Shown here: piece by piece, positions 44,952 to 53,632 of the stretch
Numbering within the stretch: the first letter of the stretch is position 1
Layout of the letters: each line of letters begins with the position of its first letter
DNA from: an uncultured Clostridia bacterium
GTDB lineage: Bacteria > Bacillota > Clostridia > TANB77 > CAG-508
Direction: 5' to 3'
Assembly: GCA_934120395.1 (NCBI GenBank)
Contig: CAKOTZ010000008.1
Coordinates: forward strand, 24,662-88,661
Length of the DNA stretch: 64,000 nucleotides
Notes under the pieces: model-generated
Database searches by the model: none
Seen by the model: the letters and a program-made list of their open reading frames with translations, nothing else
What the model was told of the DNA's origin: nothing
Made by a program: the position numbers and the translations under genes

Positions 44952-47411
44952 ATGCCATATAAATTTACAAATAGAGCAAGCATTGCACTTGAAAGTGCAA
45001 ATCAAATAGCAATAGAGTTAGGACACAATTATGTTGGAACAGAACATTTACTTTATGGGCTTGCAAAAGAAGGTATGGGAGTTGCTAGCCAAGTATTAGA
45101 AGAGCAGGGAATCCATGCCGAAGATATTTTAGAAAAAATAGAAGAATTAATTGGAAGAAATGAGAATACAAGTGAAACAACCATTGGACTTACTCCTAGA
45201 ACAAAAAGGGTAATTGAAAATGCTTTTTTAGAGGCAAGAAAATTAGGAAACGATACAATAGGAACAGAACATTTGTTAGTTGGACTTATGAGAGAAGGCG
45301 ATAGCGTTGCAATGCGAATATTGCTTGATTTGAATTTAAATCCTCAAAAAATGTACAATGAAATCATTAAAATTTTAAATGAAAATGAGGATGATGATAC
45401 AAATTCAAATGGATTAAATAGAACTGGCAAGAGCAATAGCTTTAATTCTACGCCTACATTAAATCAATTTGGAAATGATTTAACTAAAGTAGCTCGAGAA
45501 GGAAAGTTGGATCCAGTTATAGGAAGAAAAAACGAAACTGAAAGAGTTATACAGATTTTATCTAGAAGGACAAAAAATAATCCTTGTTTAATAGGTGAGC
45601 CAGGTGTAGGAAAAACAGCTGTTGTAGAAGGATTGGCAGAAAAAATTATTTCTGGTGATGTGCCTGAAATATTGAAAAACAAAAGGGTGGTTAGTATCGA
45701 TATTTCATCAATGGTTGCAGGAGCAAAATACAGAGGAGATTTTGAAGAAAGAATAAAAAAATCATTAAATGAAGTGAAAAAAGCAGGCGATATTATACTA
45801 TTTATTGACGAAATTCATACCATAGTTGGCGCAGGAGCTGCTGAAGGTGCTATTGATGCTGCAAACATTTTAAAACCATTACTTGCTAGAGGTGAGATTC
45901 AGGTTATTGGTGCTACTACTTTAAATGAATATAGAAAATATATTGAAAAAGATAGTGCACTTGAAAGAAGATTTCAACCAATTACAGTAAATGAACCTTC
46001 TAAAGAGGATACTATAGCCATTTTGAAGGGAATTAGAGACAAATATGAAGCACATCATAATGTTAAAATTACAGATGAAGCGATAGATTCAGCGGTAAAT
46101 TTATCAATTAGATATGTAAATGATAGATTTTTACCAGATAAAGCAATTGATTTAATTGATGAAGCATCTTCTAAGGCAAGACTTACAACTTATACTGAAC
46201 CAGAAAAATTGAAAAAGTTGGAAGAGGAAATTGAAAAAATCGATAAAGAAAAAGAAGAAGCTATTTCGTTACAGAATTTTGAAAAAGCAGCAAGTTTAAG
46301 GGATAAAGAAAAAGAAAGTAAACAAACACTAGAAAAAGAAAGAGAAAAATGGAAAAATAAAAATGCAAAAAATTTAGTATATATTAAAGGAGAGGATATT
46401 GCAAAGACAATTGCAAGTTGGACAGGAATTCCAGTAGAAAAAATAACTCAAAGTGAAAATGAAAGATTAAAAAATTTAGAGAAAATCTTACATGAAAGAG
46501 TGATTGGACAGGATGAGGCTGTAACAGCTGTAGCAAAGGCAATTAGAAGAGGCAGGGTAGGATTAAAGGACCCTAAAAGACCAATTGGTTCGTTTCTATT
46601 TTTAGGCCCTACAGGTGTAGGAAAAACAGAACTTTCAAAGGCTGTAGCAGAAGCATTATTTGGTAATGAAGATGCAATGATTCGTGTAGATATGTCAGAA
46701 TTTATGGAAGGACATTCTGTATCTAAATTAATTGGTTCTCCTCCTGGTTATGTTGGCTTTGATGAAGGTGGAGGTCTAACAGAAAAAATTAGGAGAAAAC
46801 CATATTCAGTTTTATTATTTGATGAAATTGAAAAGGCCCACCCAGATGTAATGAATCTACTATTACAAATTCTAGAAGATGGACGTTTAACAGATTCAAC
46901 AGGTAGAACAGTTGATTTTAAAAACTGTGTTATAATTATGACATCAAATGTTGGTGCTAGATTTATTGCTGAAAATAAATCACTTGGATTTGGAATAGAA
47001 CATTCAGATAATAAAAAAGAAGATGAAAAAAAATATGAAGAGACAAAAAAAGAGGTAATTGCAGAATTAAAAAGACAGTTTAGACCAGAGTTTATAAATC
47101 GTATTGATGAAATTATAGTCTTCCATAAATTATCAGATGAAGATATTGGTAAAATTATTGATATTATGCTAAAAGATGTTAATACAAGATTGAAAGAACA
47201 AGGAATTGAAATGACTATAGATAAAACAGCAAAGGCATTAATTGCTAAAAAAGGTACAGATACAGCATACGGAGCAAGACCACTTAGAAGAGCAATACAG
47301 AATTTATTAGAGGATAAACTTGCAGAAGAAATATTAGATGGAAACTTGCAAAATGGAAGTAAGGCTAAAATAAGTGCAAAAGATGAAGAAATAGTTATAT
47401 CTGTAAAATAA
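44952..47411 (+). CDS. clpC: ATP-dependent Clp protease ATPase subunit ClpC
   Basis: 819 residues: double Clp-N repeat (1-145), first AAA module with GEPGVGKT, middle domain with a UVR-like coiled coil (LQNFEKAASLRDKEKES), second AAA module with GPTGVGKT, and the ClpP-binding loop near SLGFGIE. It unfolds substrates for ClpP. It is terminated by the hairpin at 47427. Confidence 0.97.
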   Translation: MPYKFTNRASIALESANQIAIELGHNYVGTEHLLYGLAKEGMGVASQVLEEQGIHAEDILEKIEELIGRNENTSETTIGLTPRTKRVIENAFLEARKLGNDTIGTEHLLVGLMREGDSVAMRILLDLNLNPQKMYNEIIKILNENEDDDTNSNGLNRTGKSNSFNSTPTLNQFGNDLTKVAREGKLDPVIGRKNETERVIQILSRRTKNNPCLIGEPGVGKTAVVEGLAEKIISGDVPEILKNKRVVSIDISSMVAGAKYRGDFEERIKKSLNEVKKAGDIILFIDEIHTIVGAGAAEGAIDAANILKPLLARGEIQVIGATTLNEYRKYIEKDSALERRFQPITVNEPSKEDTIAILKGIRDKYEAHHNVKITDEAIDSAVNLSIRYVNDRFLPDKAIDLIDEASSKARLTTYTEPEKLKKLEEEIEKIDKEKEEAISLQNFEKAASLRDKEKESKQTLEKEREKWKNKNAKNLVYIKGEDIAKTIASWTGIPVEKITQSENERLKNLEKILHERVIGQDEAVTAVAKAIRRGRVGLKDPKRPIGSFLFLGPTGVGKTELSKAVAEALFGNEDAMIRVDMSEFMEGHSVSKLIGSPPGYVGFDEGGGLTEKIRRKPYSVLLFDEIEKAHPDVMNLLLQILEDGRLTDSTGRTVDFKNCVIIMTSNVGARFIAENKSLGFGIEHSDNKKEDEKKYEETKKEVIAELKRQFRPEFINRIDEIIVFHKLSDEDIGKIIDIMLKDVNTRLKEQGIEMTIDKTAKALIAKKGTDTAYGARPLRRAIQNLLEDKLAEEILDGNLQNGSKAKISAKDEEIVISVK

Positions 47412-47426
47412 AAATTGCCTAAAAGA

Positions 47427-47452
47427 AAAAACCAGCATGAGCTGGTTTTTTT
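47427..47452. terminator. terminator of the ctsR-clpC operon
   Basis: Stem AAAACCAGC/GCTGGTTTT with a 4-base loop and T run. Confidence 0.9.
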
Positions 47453-47457
47453 GTGCC

Positions 47458-47568
47458 TTATAACTTCCAAATATTATCGAAATCCTCAATTTTTTTAGCA
47501 TAATACTTGCTAACAATGAAATATGCAATTGCAAGCGCTAAGAGAAAAAGAATTAAGTCAATTAACAT
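47458..47568 (-). CDS. small membrane protein (36 residues)
   Basis: Starts MLIDLILFLLALAIAYFIV, one transmembrane helix, then a charged tail SKYYAKKIEDFDNIWKL. The ribosome site AAAGGAGTG lies 7 bases before the ATG. No family recognised. A TATAAT box lies upstream on this strand. Confidence 0.6.
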   Translation of the reverse strand: MLIDLILFLLALAIAYFIVSKYYAKKIEDFDNIWKL

Positions 47569-47795
47569 TGTTGTCACTCCTTTTAAGGCATAAATAATGA
47601 TAATGGCTTAATTATAACACTAACTAAAAAATAAAACAAGAAAAACAAAAAAATATATTTACGAAAATTTGTTCTATACACTTGTAATATAAATTATAAT
47701 GTTGTATAGTTATATACGTAGAAAATGAGATTAGCAGTGTGGGTGCTACCACTTTACATACACAGAATAAACTGTGAGAATGGAGGTGGTGCTAT

Positions 47796-47894
47796 ATGTT
47801 AGAAATAATACATTTATTATTTTACGGATTAGTTGCAGTAACTATTATAGCATTTGCCGCAATTATTACAATAGTAGTGATTTTAAGCAAATAA
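47796..47894 (+). CDS. small hydrophobic peptide (32 residues), possible type I toxin
   Basis: Begins MLEIIHLLFYGLVAV and is hydrophobic almost to the end (IITIVVILSK). Strong GGAGGTGG ribosome site. In the mRNA the site's GTGGTGCT is complementary to AGCACCAC at the 5' arm of the terminator, so the ends of the message can pair and hide the start. A promoter-driven RNA runs convergently from about 47981. The leader GAAAATGAGA...GTGCTACC is repeated in that opposing RNA. Confidence 0.55.
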   Translation: MLEIIHLLFYGLVAVTIIAFAAIITIVVILSK

Positions 47895-47896
47895 AA

Positions 47897-47981
47897 AAGC
47901 ACCACATTATGCTTCCGCCAAGCTTATGTGGTGTTTTATCCAAATATATGGTAGCACACATGATTGTGGCTCTCATTTTCT
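47897..47981 (-). ncRNA. candidate convergent regulatory RNA opposite the 32-residue peptide gene
   Basis: On this strand TTGACA (48012-48017), an 18-base spacer and TATAAT (47988-47993) would start an RNA near 47981. It ends at the bidirectional hairpin CACCACAT/ATGTGGTG (47899-47935). It would overlap the 3' end of the peptide mRNA by about 40 bases. No reading frame. Confidence 0.45.
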
Positions 47982-48105
47982 ATATTTATTATATAGCTAT
48001 TTTGTATATTTTGTCAAATAAATTAAGAAAATCTTAAAAAATATTTCCAAATTAAAGCAATATATGATAGAATAAAAAGCAAGTATAAATAAGGAGAGTG
48101 TGAAA

Positions 48106-48819
48106 GTGTCAGAAAAAATAGCATATAAGCGTATTTTACTGAAATTAAGCGGAGAAGCATTGGCAGGAGAAAGCAAAAATGGAATCGATGCAGATGTTTT
48201 GGGTAAAATATGTAATCAAATAAAAAATATAACTGAATTAGGCGTAGAGGTATTAATTGTTGTAGGTGGAGGAAATTTTTGGAGAGGCAGATATAGCGAT
48301 GAAATTGAAAGGACAACTTCAGATTATATGGGAATGTTAGCTACAAGTATTAACGCTTTAGCAGTACAGTCTGCTTTAGAGGCAAGAGGAATGGACACAA
48401 GAGTACAAACAGCCATAGAAATGAAAGAAATTGCAGAACCGTATATAAAAAGAAGAGCTATGCAACATTTGAAAAAAGGGCGTGTTGTAATTTTTGCTTG
48501 TGGAACAGGAAATCCATTCTTTTCTACTGATACTGCGGCTGCACTAAGAGCTGCTGAAACTGAAGCAGATGTAATATTATTCGCTAAAACAATAGATGGC
48601 ATTTATTCAGATGACCCTAAATTAAACCCAAATGCTCAAAAATATGAGCAAATTTCATATTTAGACATTATTAATAAAAAACTTAAGGTTGTTGATTCAA
48701 CTGCAACTTCGTTATGTATGGACAATAAAATTCCATTTATAATTTTTGGAATTGATAAACCAGAGAATATGGTCAAAATTGTTAAAGGTGACCGTTCGAT
48801 AGGTACAATTGTTAATTAA
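48106..48819 (+). CDS. pyrH: uridylate kinase (UMP kinase)
   Basis: GTG at 48106 lies 7 bases after AAGGAGAG; the GTG at 48100 is too close. 237 residues. LLKLSGEALAGE, VVGGGNFWRG and FACGTGNPFFSTD mark the amino-acid-kinase fold. Converts UMP to UDP. First gene of the conserved pyrH-frr-uppS-cdsA-rseP run. Confidence 0.95.
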   Translation: MSEKIAYKRILLKLSGEALAGESKNGIDADVLGKICNQIKNITELGVEVLIVVGGGNFWRGRYSDEIERTTSDYMGMLATSINALAVQSALEARGMDTRVQTAIEMKEIAEPYIKRRAMQHLKKGRVVIFACGTGNPFFSTDTAAALRAAETEADVILFAKTIDGIYSDDPKLNPNAQKYEQISYLDIINKKLKVVDSTATSLCMDNKIPFIIFGIDKPENMVKIVKGDRSIGTIVN

Positions 48820-48852
48820 TAAAAATATATAAAAAAATAAGGAGGACTTTTT

Positions 48853-49404
48853 ATGTCAGATTATAAAAATTTAGAAGAAAAAATGGGAAAAACTATTAGT
48901 GTGTTTGAGGAAAATTTAGCTGAAATTAGAGCTGGAAGAGCAAATCCTGCTATTTTAAACAAAATAAAGGTTGATTATTATGGGGTACCAACACCAATAA
49001 ATCAAGTTGCTGGTATTTCAGTTCCAGAGGCTAGATTAATTGTTATTCAACCATGGGATGCTAGTATTTTAAAGGAAATAGAAAAAGAAATACTAAAGGC
49101 AGATATTGGAATAAACCCAAATAATGATGGAAAAGTTATTCGTTTATCTTTCCCAGAACTAACTGAGGAAAGAAGAAAAGAATTAGTAAAGGATATTAAA
49201 AAGATTGCAGAAGAAGCTAAAGTGTCAATTCGCTCAATTAGAAGAGAAGGAATTGATGAATATAAATCAATGCAAAAAGAAAGCATAATTACAGAGGATG
49301 ATTTAAAACGTGCAGAAGATGATATACAAGAAATTACAGACAAAAAAATTGAGGAAATAGAAAAAATATTAGATAACAAAGAAAAAGAAATTATGTCAGT
49401 ATAA
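48853..49404 (+). CDS. frr: ribosome recycling factor
   Basis: 183 residues, usual length; contains RAGRANPAILNKIKVDYYG and ISVPEARLIVIQPWD (each a family hallmark). It splits the ribosome after termination with EF-G. Good AAGGAGG site. Confidence 0.96.
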   Translation: MSDYKNLEEKMGKTISVFEENLAEIRAGRANPAILNKIKVDYYGVPTPINQVAGISVPEARLIVIQPWDASILKEIEKEILKADIGINPNNDGKVIRLSFPELTEERRKELVKDIKKIAEEAKVSIRSIRREGIDEYKSMQKESIITEDDLKRAEDDIQEITDKKIEEIEKILDNKEKEIMSV

Positions 49405-49450
49405 TAAAATTATAGCTTACATAAATATATAGTAAAATAAGGGTGATATA

Positions 49451-50170
49451 ATGAGCTACGAAATTGATTATAATAATTTGCCAAAACACATTGCAATTAT
49501 AATGGATGGAAACAGAAGGTGGGCAAAACAAAAAGGTTTAAATACTAAACTCGGACATAAAGAAGGTGCTGATAATTTAGACAAATTAGCACATTTTGCA
49601 AATAAAATTGGACTAAAATATTTAACTGTCTATGCTTTTTCAACAGAAAATTGGAAGAGAACAGAGGAAGAAGTAGGAGCGCTAATGATTCTGTTAGAAA
49701 ATTATTTAGATGATTTTAGTAAGAGAGCGAATACAGATAACATAAAAATTAAAATATTAGGTGATATTACAAGACTTAATGAAAGATTACAAAAAAAAAT
49801 CATAGATGCAATAGAGAGAACAAAAAATAATACAGGACTTACTATAAATATTGCTTTTAACTATGGTGGTAGAGCTGAAATTTTACATGCTGTAAAGCAA
49901 ATTGCTAAGGCTGTAAAAAATAATGATATTACAATAGAAGATATTGATGAAAATCTTTTCTCAAATAATTTATATACAGCAGGAGAACCTGAACCGGATT
50001 TGCTTATTAGAACCGGAGGTGAACTTAGAACAAGTAATTTTTTACCATGGCAGTTAGTATATGCGGAATTTTATTTCACTCAAAAATATTGGCCAGATTT
50101 CAAGGAAAATGATTTGCTAGAGGCAATTCAGGAATATCAAAACAGAAATAGAAGGTTTGGCGCTAAATAA
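49451..50170 (+). CDS. uppS: undecaprenyl diphosphate synthase
   Basis: 239 residues. IMDGNRRWAKQKGL carries the catalytic Asp; YAFSTENWKR, FNYGGRAEI and LIRTGGELRTSNFLPWQ follow in the usual order. It makes the C55 lipid carrier for wall and surface polymers. Confidence 0.96.
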   Translation: MSYEIDYNNLPKHIAIIMDGNRRWAKQKGLNTKLGHKEGADNLDKLAHFANKIGLKYLTVYAFSTENWKRTEEEVGALMILLENYLDDFSKRANTDNIKIKILGDITRLNERLQKKIIDAIERTKNNTGLTINIAFNYGGRAEILHAVKQIAKAVKNNDITIEDIDENLFSNNLYTAGEPEPDLLIRTGGELRTSNFLPWQLVYAEFYFTQKYWPDFKENDLLEAIQEYQNRNRRFGAK

Positions 50171-50195
50171 TTAAATGAAAGGGAGGAGAATATTT

Positions 50196-50984
50196 GTGGA
50201 TATAAAAAGATGGATATCTGGACTTTTAGGTTTCCCTTGTATAGCAGTTTTGCTGATTTTTGGAAACAAATATGTAGTTGATATTGCATGTACAATATTT
50301 GCATTTATTGCATTAAATGAATACTTTAATTGCTTTAAGGGAAAGGCAAAACCAATCATAGAGATTGGGTATTTGTCTGTTTTACCTATTGCATTTATGC
50401 ATGTTGCAAACCCTAAAATATGGCTGGTGTTTCTTCCAACCATTATTGTATTAATGTTTTTAAAAGTTATTCTAACTAAAATGAAAGTAAATATTAATGA
50501 TTTAGCAATTACCTTATTGGGTATTATGTATATAGTTGGGTCTATTAGTTTTATTTCGCTTATTAATGGATTAGAAAATGGAAAATTGCTAATATGGTAT
50601 ATTTTCTTTGCTGCATGGGGAACAGATATATTTGCTTATTTAGTTGGTAAGACAATTGGAAAACATAAAATAAGCCCAATAAGTCCAAAGAAAAGTTGGG
50701 AAGGTGCAATTGGAGGAATAATTGGAGCATTAATTGTAATTTTAATATACACTATATTTATCAATCAAACTTATGGTTTAAATATTTCATACATATACAT
50801 AGCATTAGTAGCGGTAATTCTTAGCGTAATTGGCCAAATAGGAGATTTTGCTGCATCAACAATAAAAAGATATGCTGGAGTAAAAGATTTTAGTAATCTT
50901 ATTCCTGGACATGGTGGAATTTTAGATAGAATTGATAGCATTATGTTTGTAGCACCTTTTGTTTATCTATTTTTAGTATTATAA
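50196..50984 (+). CDS. cdsA: phosphatidate cytidylyltransferase
   Basis: GTG at 50196 after GGGAGGAG; the ATG at 50175 is inside or before that site. 262 residues, about seven helices, signature SPKKSWEGAIGG and KRYAGVKDFSN...GHGGILDRIDS. It forms CDP-diacylglycerol. The dxr gene that often follows cdsA is absent; rseP comes next. Confidence 0.93.
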   Translation: MDIKRWISGLLGFPCIAVLLIFGNKYVVDIACTIFAFIALNEYFNCFKGKAKPIIEIGYLSVLPIAFMHVANPKIWLVFLPTIIVLMFLKVILTKMKVNINDLAITLLGIMYIVGSISFISLINGLENGKLLIWYIFFAAWGTDIFAYLVGKTIGKHKISPISPKKSWEGAIGGIIGALIVILIYTIFINQTYGLNISYIYIALVAVILSVIGQIGDFAASTIKRYAGVKDFSNLIPGHGGILDRIDSIMFVAPFVYLFLVL

Positions 50985-50999
50985 ATATAGGAGGCAAGT

Positions 51000-52259
51000 T
51001 TGATTAATTTTTTAATTATTGCTATAAAATTTATTTTTTTGTTAGGATTTCTAGTGTTAATTCATGAAGGTGGACACTTTATTGTAGCTAAACTTTGTAA
51101 AGTTAGAGTTCATGATTTTGCCATTGGATTTGGTCCAATTATTTTAAAAAAACGTATTGGAGAAACATTATATTCTTTAAGGCTTGTACCATTAGGTGGT
51201 TTTGTACGAATGGAAGGGGAAGAAGAAGCGTCAGAAGATGAGGCTTCTTTTAGCCAAAAAAGTATTCCGAAAAGAATTGCAATAGTTATGGCTGGAGGAG
51301 CAGTAAATATTGTATTTGGTTTAATTATATACTTTATCTTGGCAACGAGTTCAGGCAACTATGTTTCAATGAATATTGCAAAAGTTGAGGATGGATACGG
51401 AGCACAAGTTGCAGGAATAATGCAGGGAGATAAAATTGTTAGAGTTAACGGAAAAAGCATTCATTTAAAATCAGACTTAGAGAGCGTTCTTGCGAAGTCA
51501 AATGGTGAGGCTTTAAATGTAGAAATTGAACGTAATGGAGAATTAATTACTTTTGAAATTACACCTAGAGAAAAGATAAGTAAAAATACAGGAATATATT
51601 TTGGAACTAGTGGAAGTGAACTTAGTGCGAAAATAAAATCAATTTATCCAAACAGTCCGGCAGAAAAGGCAGGCGTGAAGAAAAACGATATCATTATTGC
51701 TGTGAATGGTCAAAATGTAAGTAACAATCCATATACTGTTATAGAACTTACACAAAAATCAGATGATGAAGTTAGATATACAATTGAGAGGGGAACAGAA
51801 AAAATAGAAATTGTCGTTGTTCCAACAAAAGTTTCTACATATTACTTGGGAGTTGAGCTTGCAAGAACAAGTGGAACATTTTTGGAAAATATAAGTTATG
51901 GATATTGGGATACATTAGACTTTTCTATGTCAATTATAGATAATTTAAAACAACTGTTTACAGGTAAGGTGTCGGCAAATCAATTAATGGGACCTATAGG
52001 AATTTCTGGAATGGTTGCAGATACAAACGGATGGTTCGAGTTTGTATATTTGCTTGCACTAATCTCTTTATCTTTAGGTGTTACAAATTTATTGCCTATA
52101 CCACCACTTGATGGATGGAAAGTTGTTTTATATATAATTGAAGCAATTAGGCGAAAACCAATGGATGAAAGAACTCAAATGAATATTGAAGCACTTGGAT
52201 TTGTATTTATGATTTTATTGTCAATATATGTGGCTTACAATGATGTGTTGAGGTTATAA
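51000..52259 (+). CDS. rseP: site-2 intramembrane metalloprotease RseP/RasP
   Basis: TTG start after AGGAGG. 419 residues. Zinc motif LIHEGGHFIVAK in the first helix and the third ligand in PIPPLDGWKV; two PDZ-like domains lie between. It cleaves anti-sigma factors and remnant signal peptides in the membrane. End of the operon; it converges with a small minus-strand gene. Confidence 0.93.
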   Translation: MINFLIIAIKFIFLLGFLVLIHEGGHFIVAKLCKVRVHDFAIGFGPIILKKRIGETLYSLRLVPLGGFVRMEGEEEASEDEASFSQKSIPKRIAIVMAGGAVNIVFGLIIYFILATSSGNYVSMNIAKVEDGYGAQVAGIMQGDKIVRVNGKSIHLKSDLESVLAKSNGEALNVEIERNGELITFEITPREKISKNTGIYFGTSGSELSAKIKSIYPNSPAEKAGVKKNDIIIAVNGQNVSNNPYTVIELTQKSDDEVRYTIERGTEKIEIVVVPTKVSTYYLGVELARTSGTFLENISYGYWDTLDFSMSIIDNLKQLFTGKVSANQLMGPIGISGMVADTNGWFEFVYLLALISLSLGVTNLLPIPPLDGWKVVLYIIEAIRRKPMDERTQMNIEALGFVFMILLSIYVAYNDVLRL

Positions 52260-52283
52260 AGATAAAAAGAGAATAGCACCAAA

Positions 52284-52425
52284 TTAGGTGTTATCCTCTT
52301 TTTTACTGTGTAGAAATGTTTCTAAATCTTCACAATTTCCATCCATATCTATTTCAATACCGTGCTTCTTTTAAATTTTTTGATAATTCTAATTCATCGT
52401 AGGTATCATTCTTTTTTAGTAACAT
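52284..52425 (-). CDS. small protein (46 residues), readable only with +1 shift at CGG (52360-52362)
   Basis: ATG after GAAAGGCTGG. Frame 0 reads MLLKKNDTYDELELSKNLKEA then CGG-TAT-TGA. Skipping the C continues GIEIDMDGNCEDLETFLHSK and stops at 52284 (about 46 residues in all). I found it by testing the CGG rule on an apparently empty interval. The product is acidic, with two short helices. No family recognised. Alternatively chance, since short frames are weak evidence alone. Confidence 0.5.
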
Positions 52426-52509
52426 TAAATGCACCAGCCTTTCTCTATAAAACTAAAATTATTATAGCACAAAATTCAAACTAGTACAATTAAAAGTAAT
52501 ATTTAATAA

Positions 52510-52538
52510 TTGACACCTATTTTAATTTAGTATATTAT
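52510..52538 (+). promoter_or_regulatory. sigma-A promoter of the 52589 gene
   Basis: TTGACA, 17-base spacer, TATTAT. Confidence 0.7.
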
Positions 52539-52588
52539 AAACTTAACGTTTTAAGAGTAACACAAAAGAAAAATAAGGGGGAAAGAAA

Positions 52589-53287
52589 ATGGAAAAAAAG
52601 AAATTTAGGATGGAAACATTTGTTGGAATTGTAGTTGCAATAATTTTAATACTTATTATTGTTTTTATTGGAATTAATTTATGGGCAAAAAGTGAAAAGA
52701 AAAATAATGAAAAAGATGCATCAAATGATACTACAAAATCGAATGAGATAGCTCAAGATATGACACCAAAACTTACAGAAAGTGATATAAAGCAGTTGTT
52801 TAATATAGCTCAAGATATTTACTTAGAAGGAGATATATTTATTGTTGATGAAGAACCATCATTAGAAAGAGAAGATGAGGATGGGCTGTCTTGGTCCTAT
52901 AATAAGGTAAGAAATTATGATGAAATTATGAATAAGTATTTTACATCTAATGGGATAAAAAACATGGAGAAAGATAAAGAAAGAACAGGTTTATTTACAA
53001 AAATAGATGGTGTAACATATTGTGGTGAAGGCGGAAGAGAAATGATAACTTCATATGAAAGCATTAATGTAGGAAATATAGTATATGAAGGAAATAAAAT
53101 CAATGCAGAAATTAATGCTGATTTATACGAGTATTTGGGAATAGAGCGTACTTCAGAAATAGACAATATAAAAACTAATATTATATTTGTAAAAGAAGGA
53201 GATAGCTGGAAAATAGACCGATATGAAACACCAGATGCATGCTATGAAAGAAATAAAGATTTGGCCATAAACTATGATATTTTTTAA
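52589..53287 (+). CDS. membrane-anchored hypothetical protein
   Basis: 232 residues: one transmembrane helix (about 10-32), a charged linker and an extracellular domain of about 170 residues with alternating helix and beta strands (KQLFNIAQDIYLEGDIF, YNKVRNYDEIMNKYFTSNG, SWKIDRYE). The layout resembles NTF2-like or IseA-like extracytoplasmic domains, but I cannot assign it. Single-gene unit. Confidence 0.6.
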   Translation: MEKKKFRMETFVGIVVAIILILIIVFIGINLWAKSEKKNNEKDASNDTTKSNEIAQDMTPKLTESDIKQLFNIAQDIYLEGDIFIVDEEPSLEREDEDGLSWSYNKVRNYDEIMNKYFTSNGIKNMEKDKERTGLFTKIDGVTYCGEGGREMITSYESINVGNIVYEGNKINAEINADLYEYLGIERTSEIDNIKTNIIFVKEGDSWKIDRYETPDACYERNKDLAINYDIF

Positions 53288-53344
53288 AAACAGAAAACAT
53301 AAAAAATTGTTGCAAAAGTATAGAGATAGATTTTTGAAATCTAG

Positions 53345-53373
53345 TTGACAAATTATGCAAAAGGTTGTAATAT
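53345..53373 (+). promoter_or_regulatory. promoter of the thrS T-box transcript
   Basis: TTGACA, 17-base spacer, TAATAT. Confidence 0.8.
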
Positions 53374-53384
53374 AGTAAAAGATG

Positions 53385-53606
53385 TTGAAGAGACAAAGTA
53401 AAATAGAAGTTATTTATAGAGAAGATTGGTCATCGGCTGAAAGCTAATCTAAAGCAACCTATTTGAAAAACTAGCTCGGAGTCTTCTATGAAAATGGACG
53501 TTGATTACGTTATAATCGCTAATGAAGTTAAAATTAGGGTGGAACCGTGAGTTATACTTACCCCTAAGAAATAAAAGTAATTTTGTTTCTTAGGGGTATT
53601 TTTTCT
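53385..53606 (+). promoter_or_regulatory. T-box riboswitch controlling thrS
   Basis: Stem I with ATCGGCTGAAAGC and a closing AGAAGA/TCTTCT pair. The T-box core is AGGGTGGAACCG (53536-53547). The terminator stem TACCCCTAAGAAA/TTTCTTAGGGGTA (53559-53598) precedes a T run. Uncharged tRNA-Thr binding should switch to the antiterminator. An ACT triplet at 53470-53472 is a candidate threonine specifier. Confidence 0.92.
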
Positions 53607-53632
53607 TAAGAAACAGTAAGGGAGGAATATAT

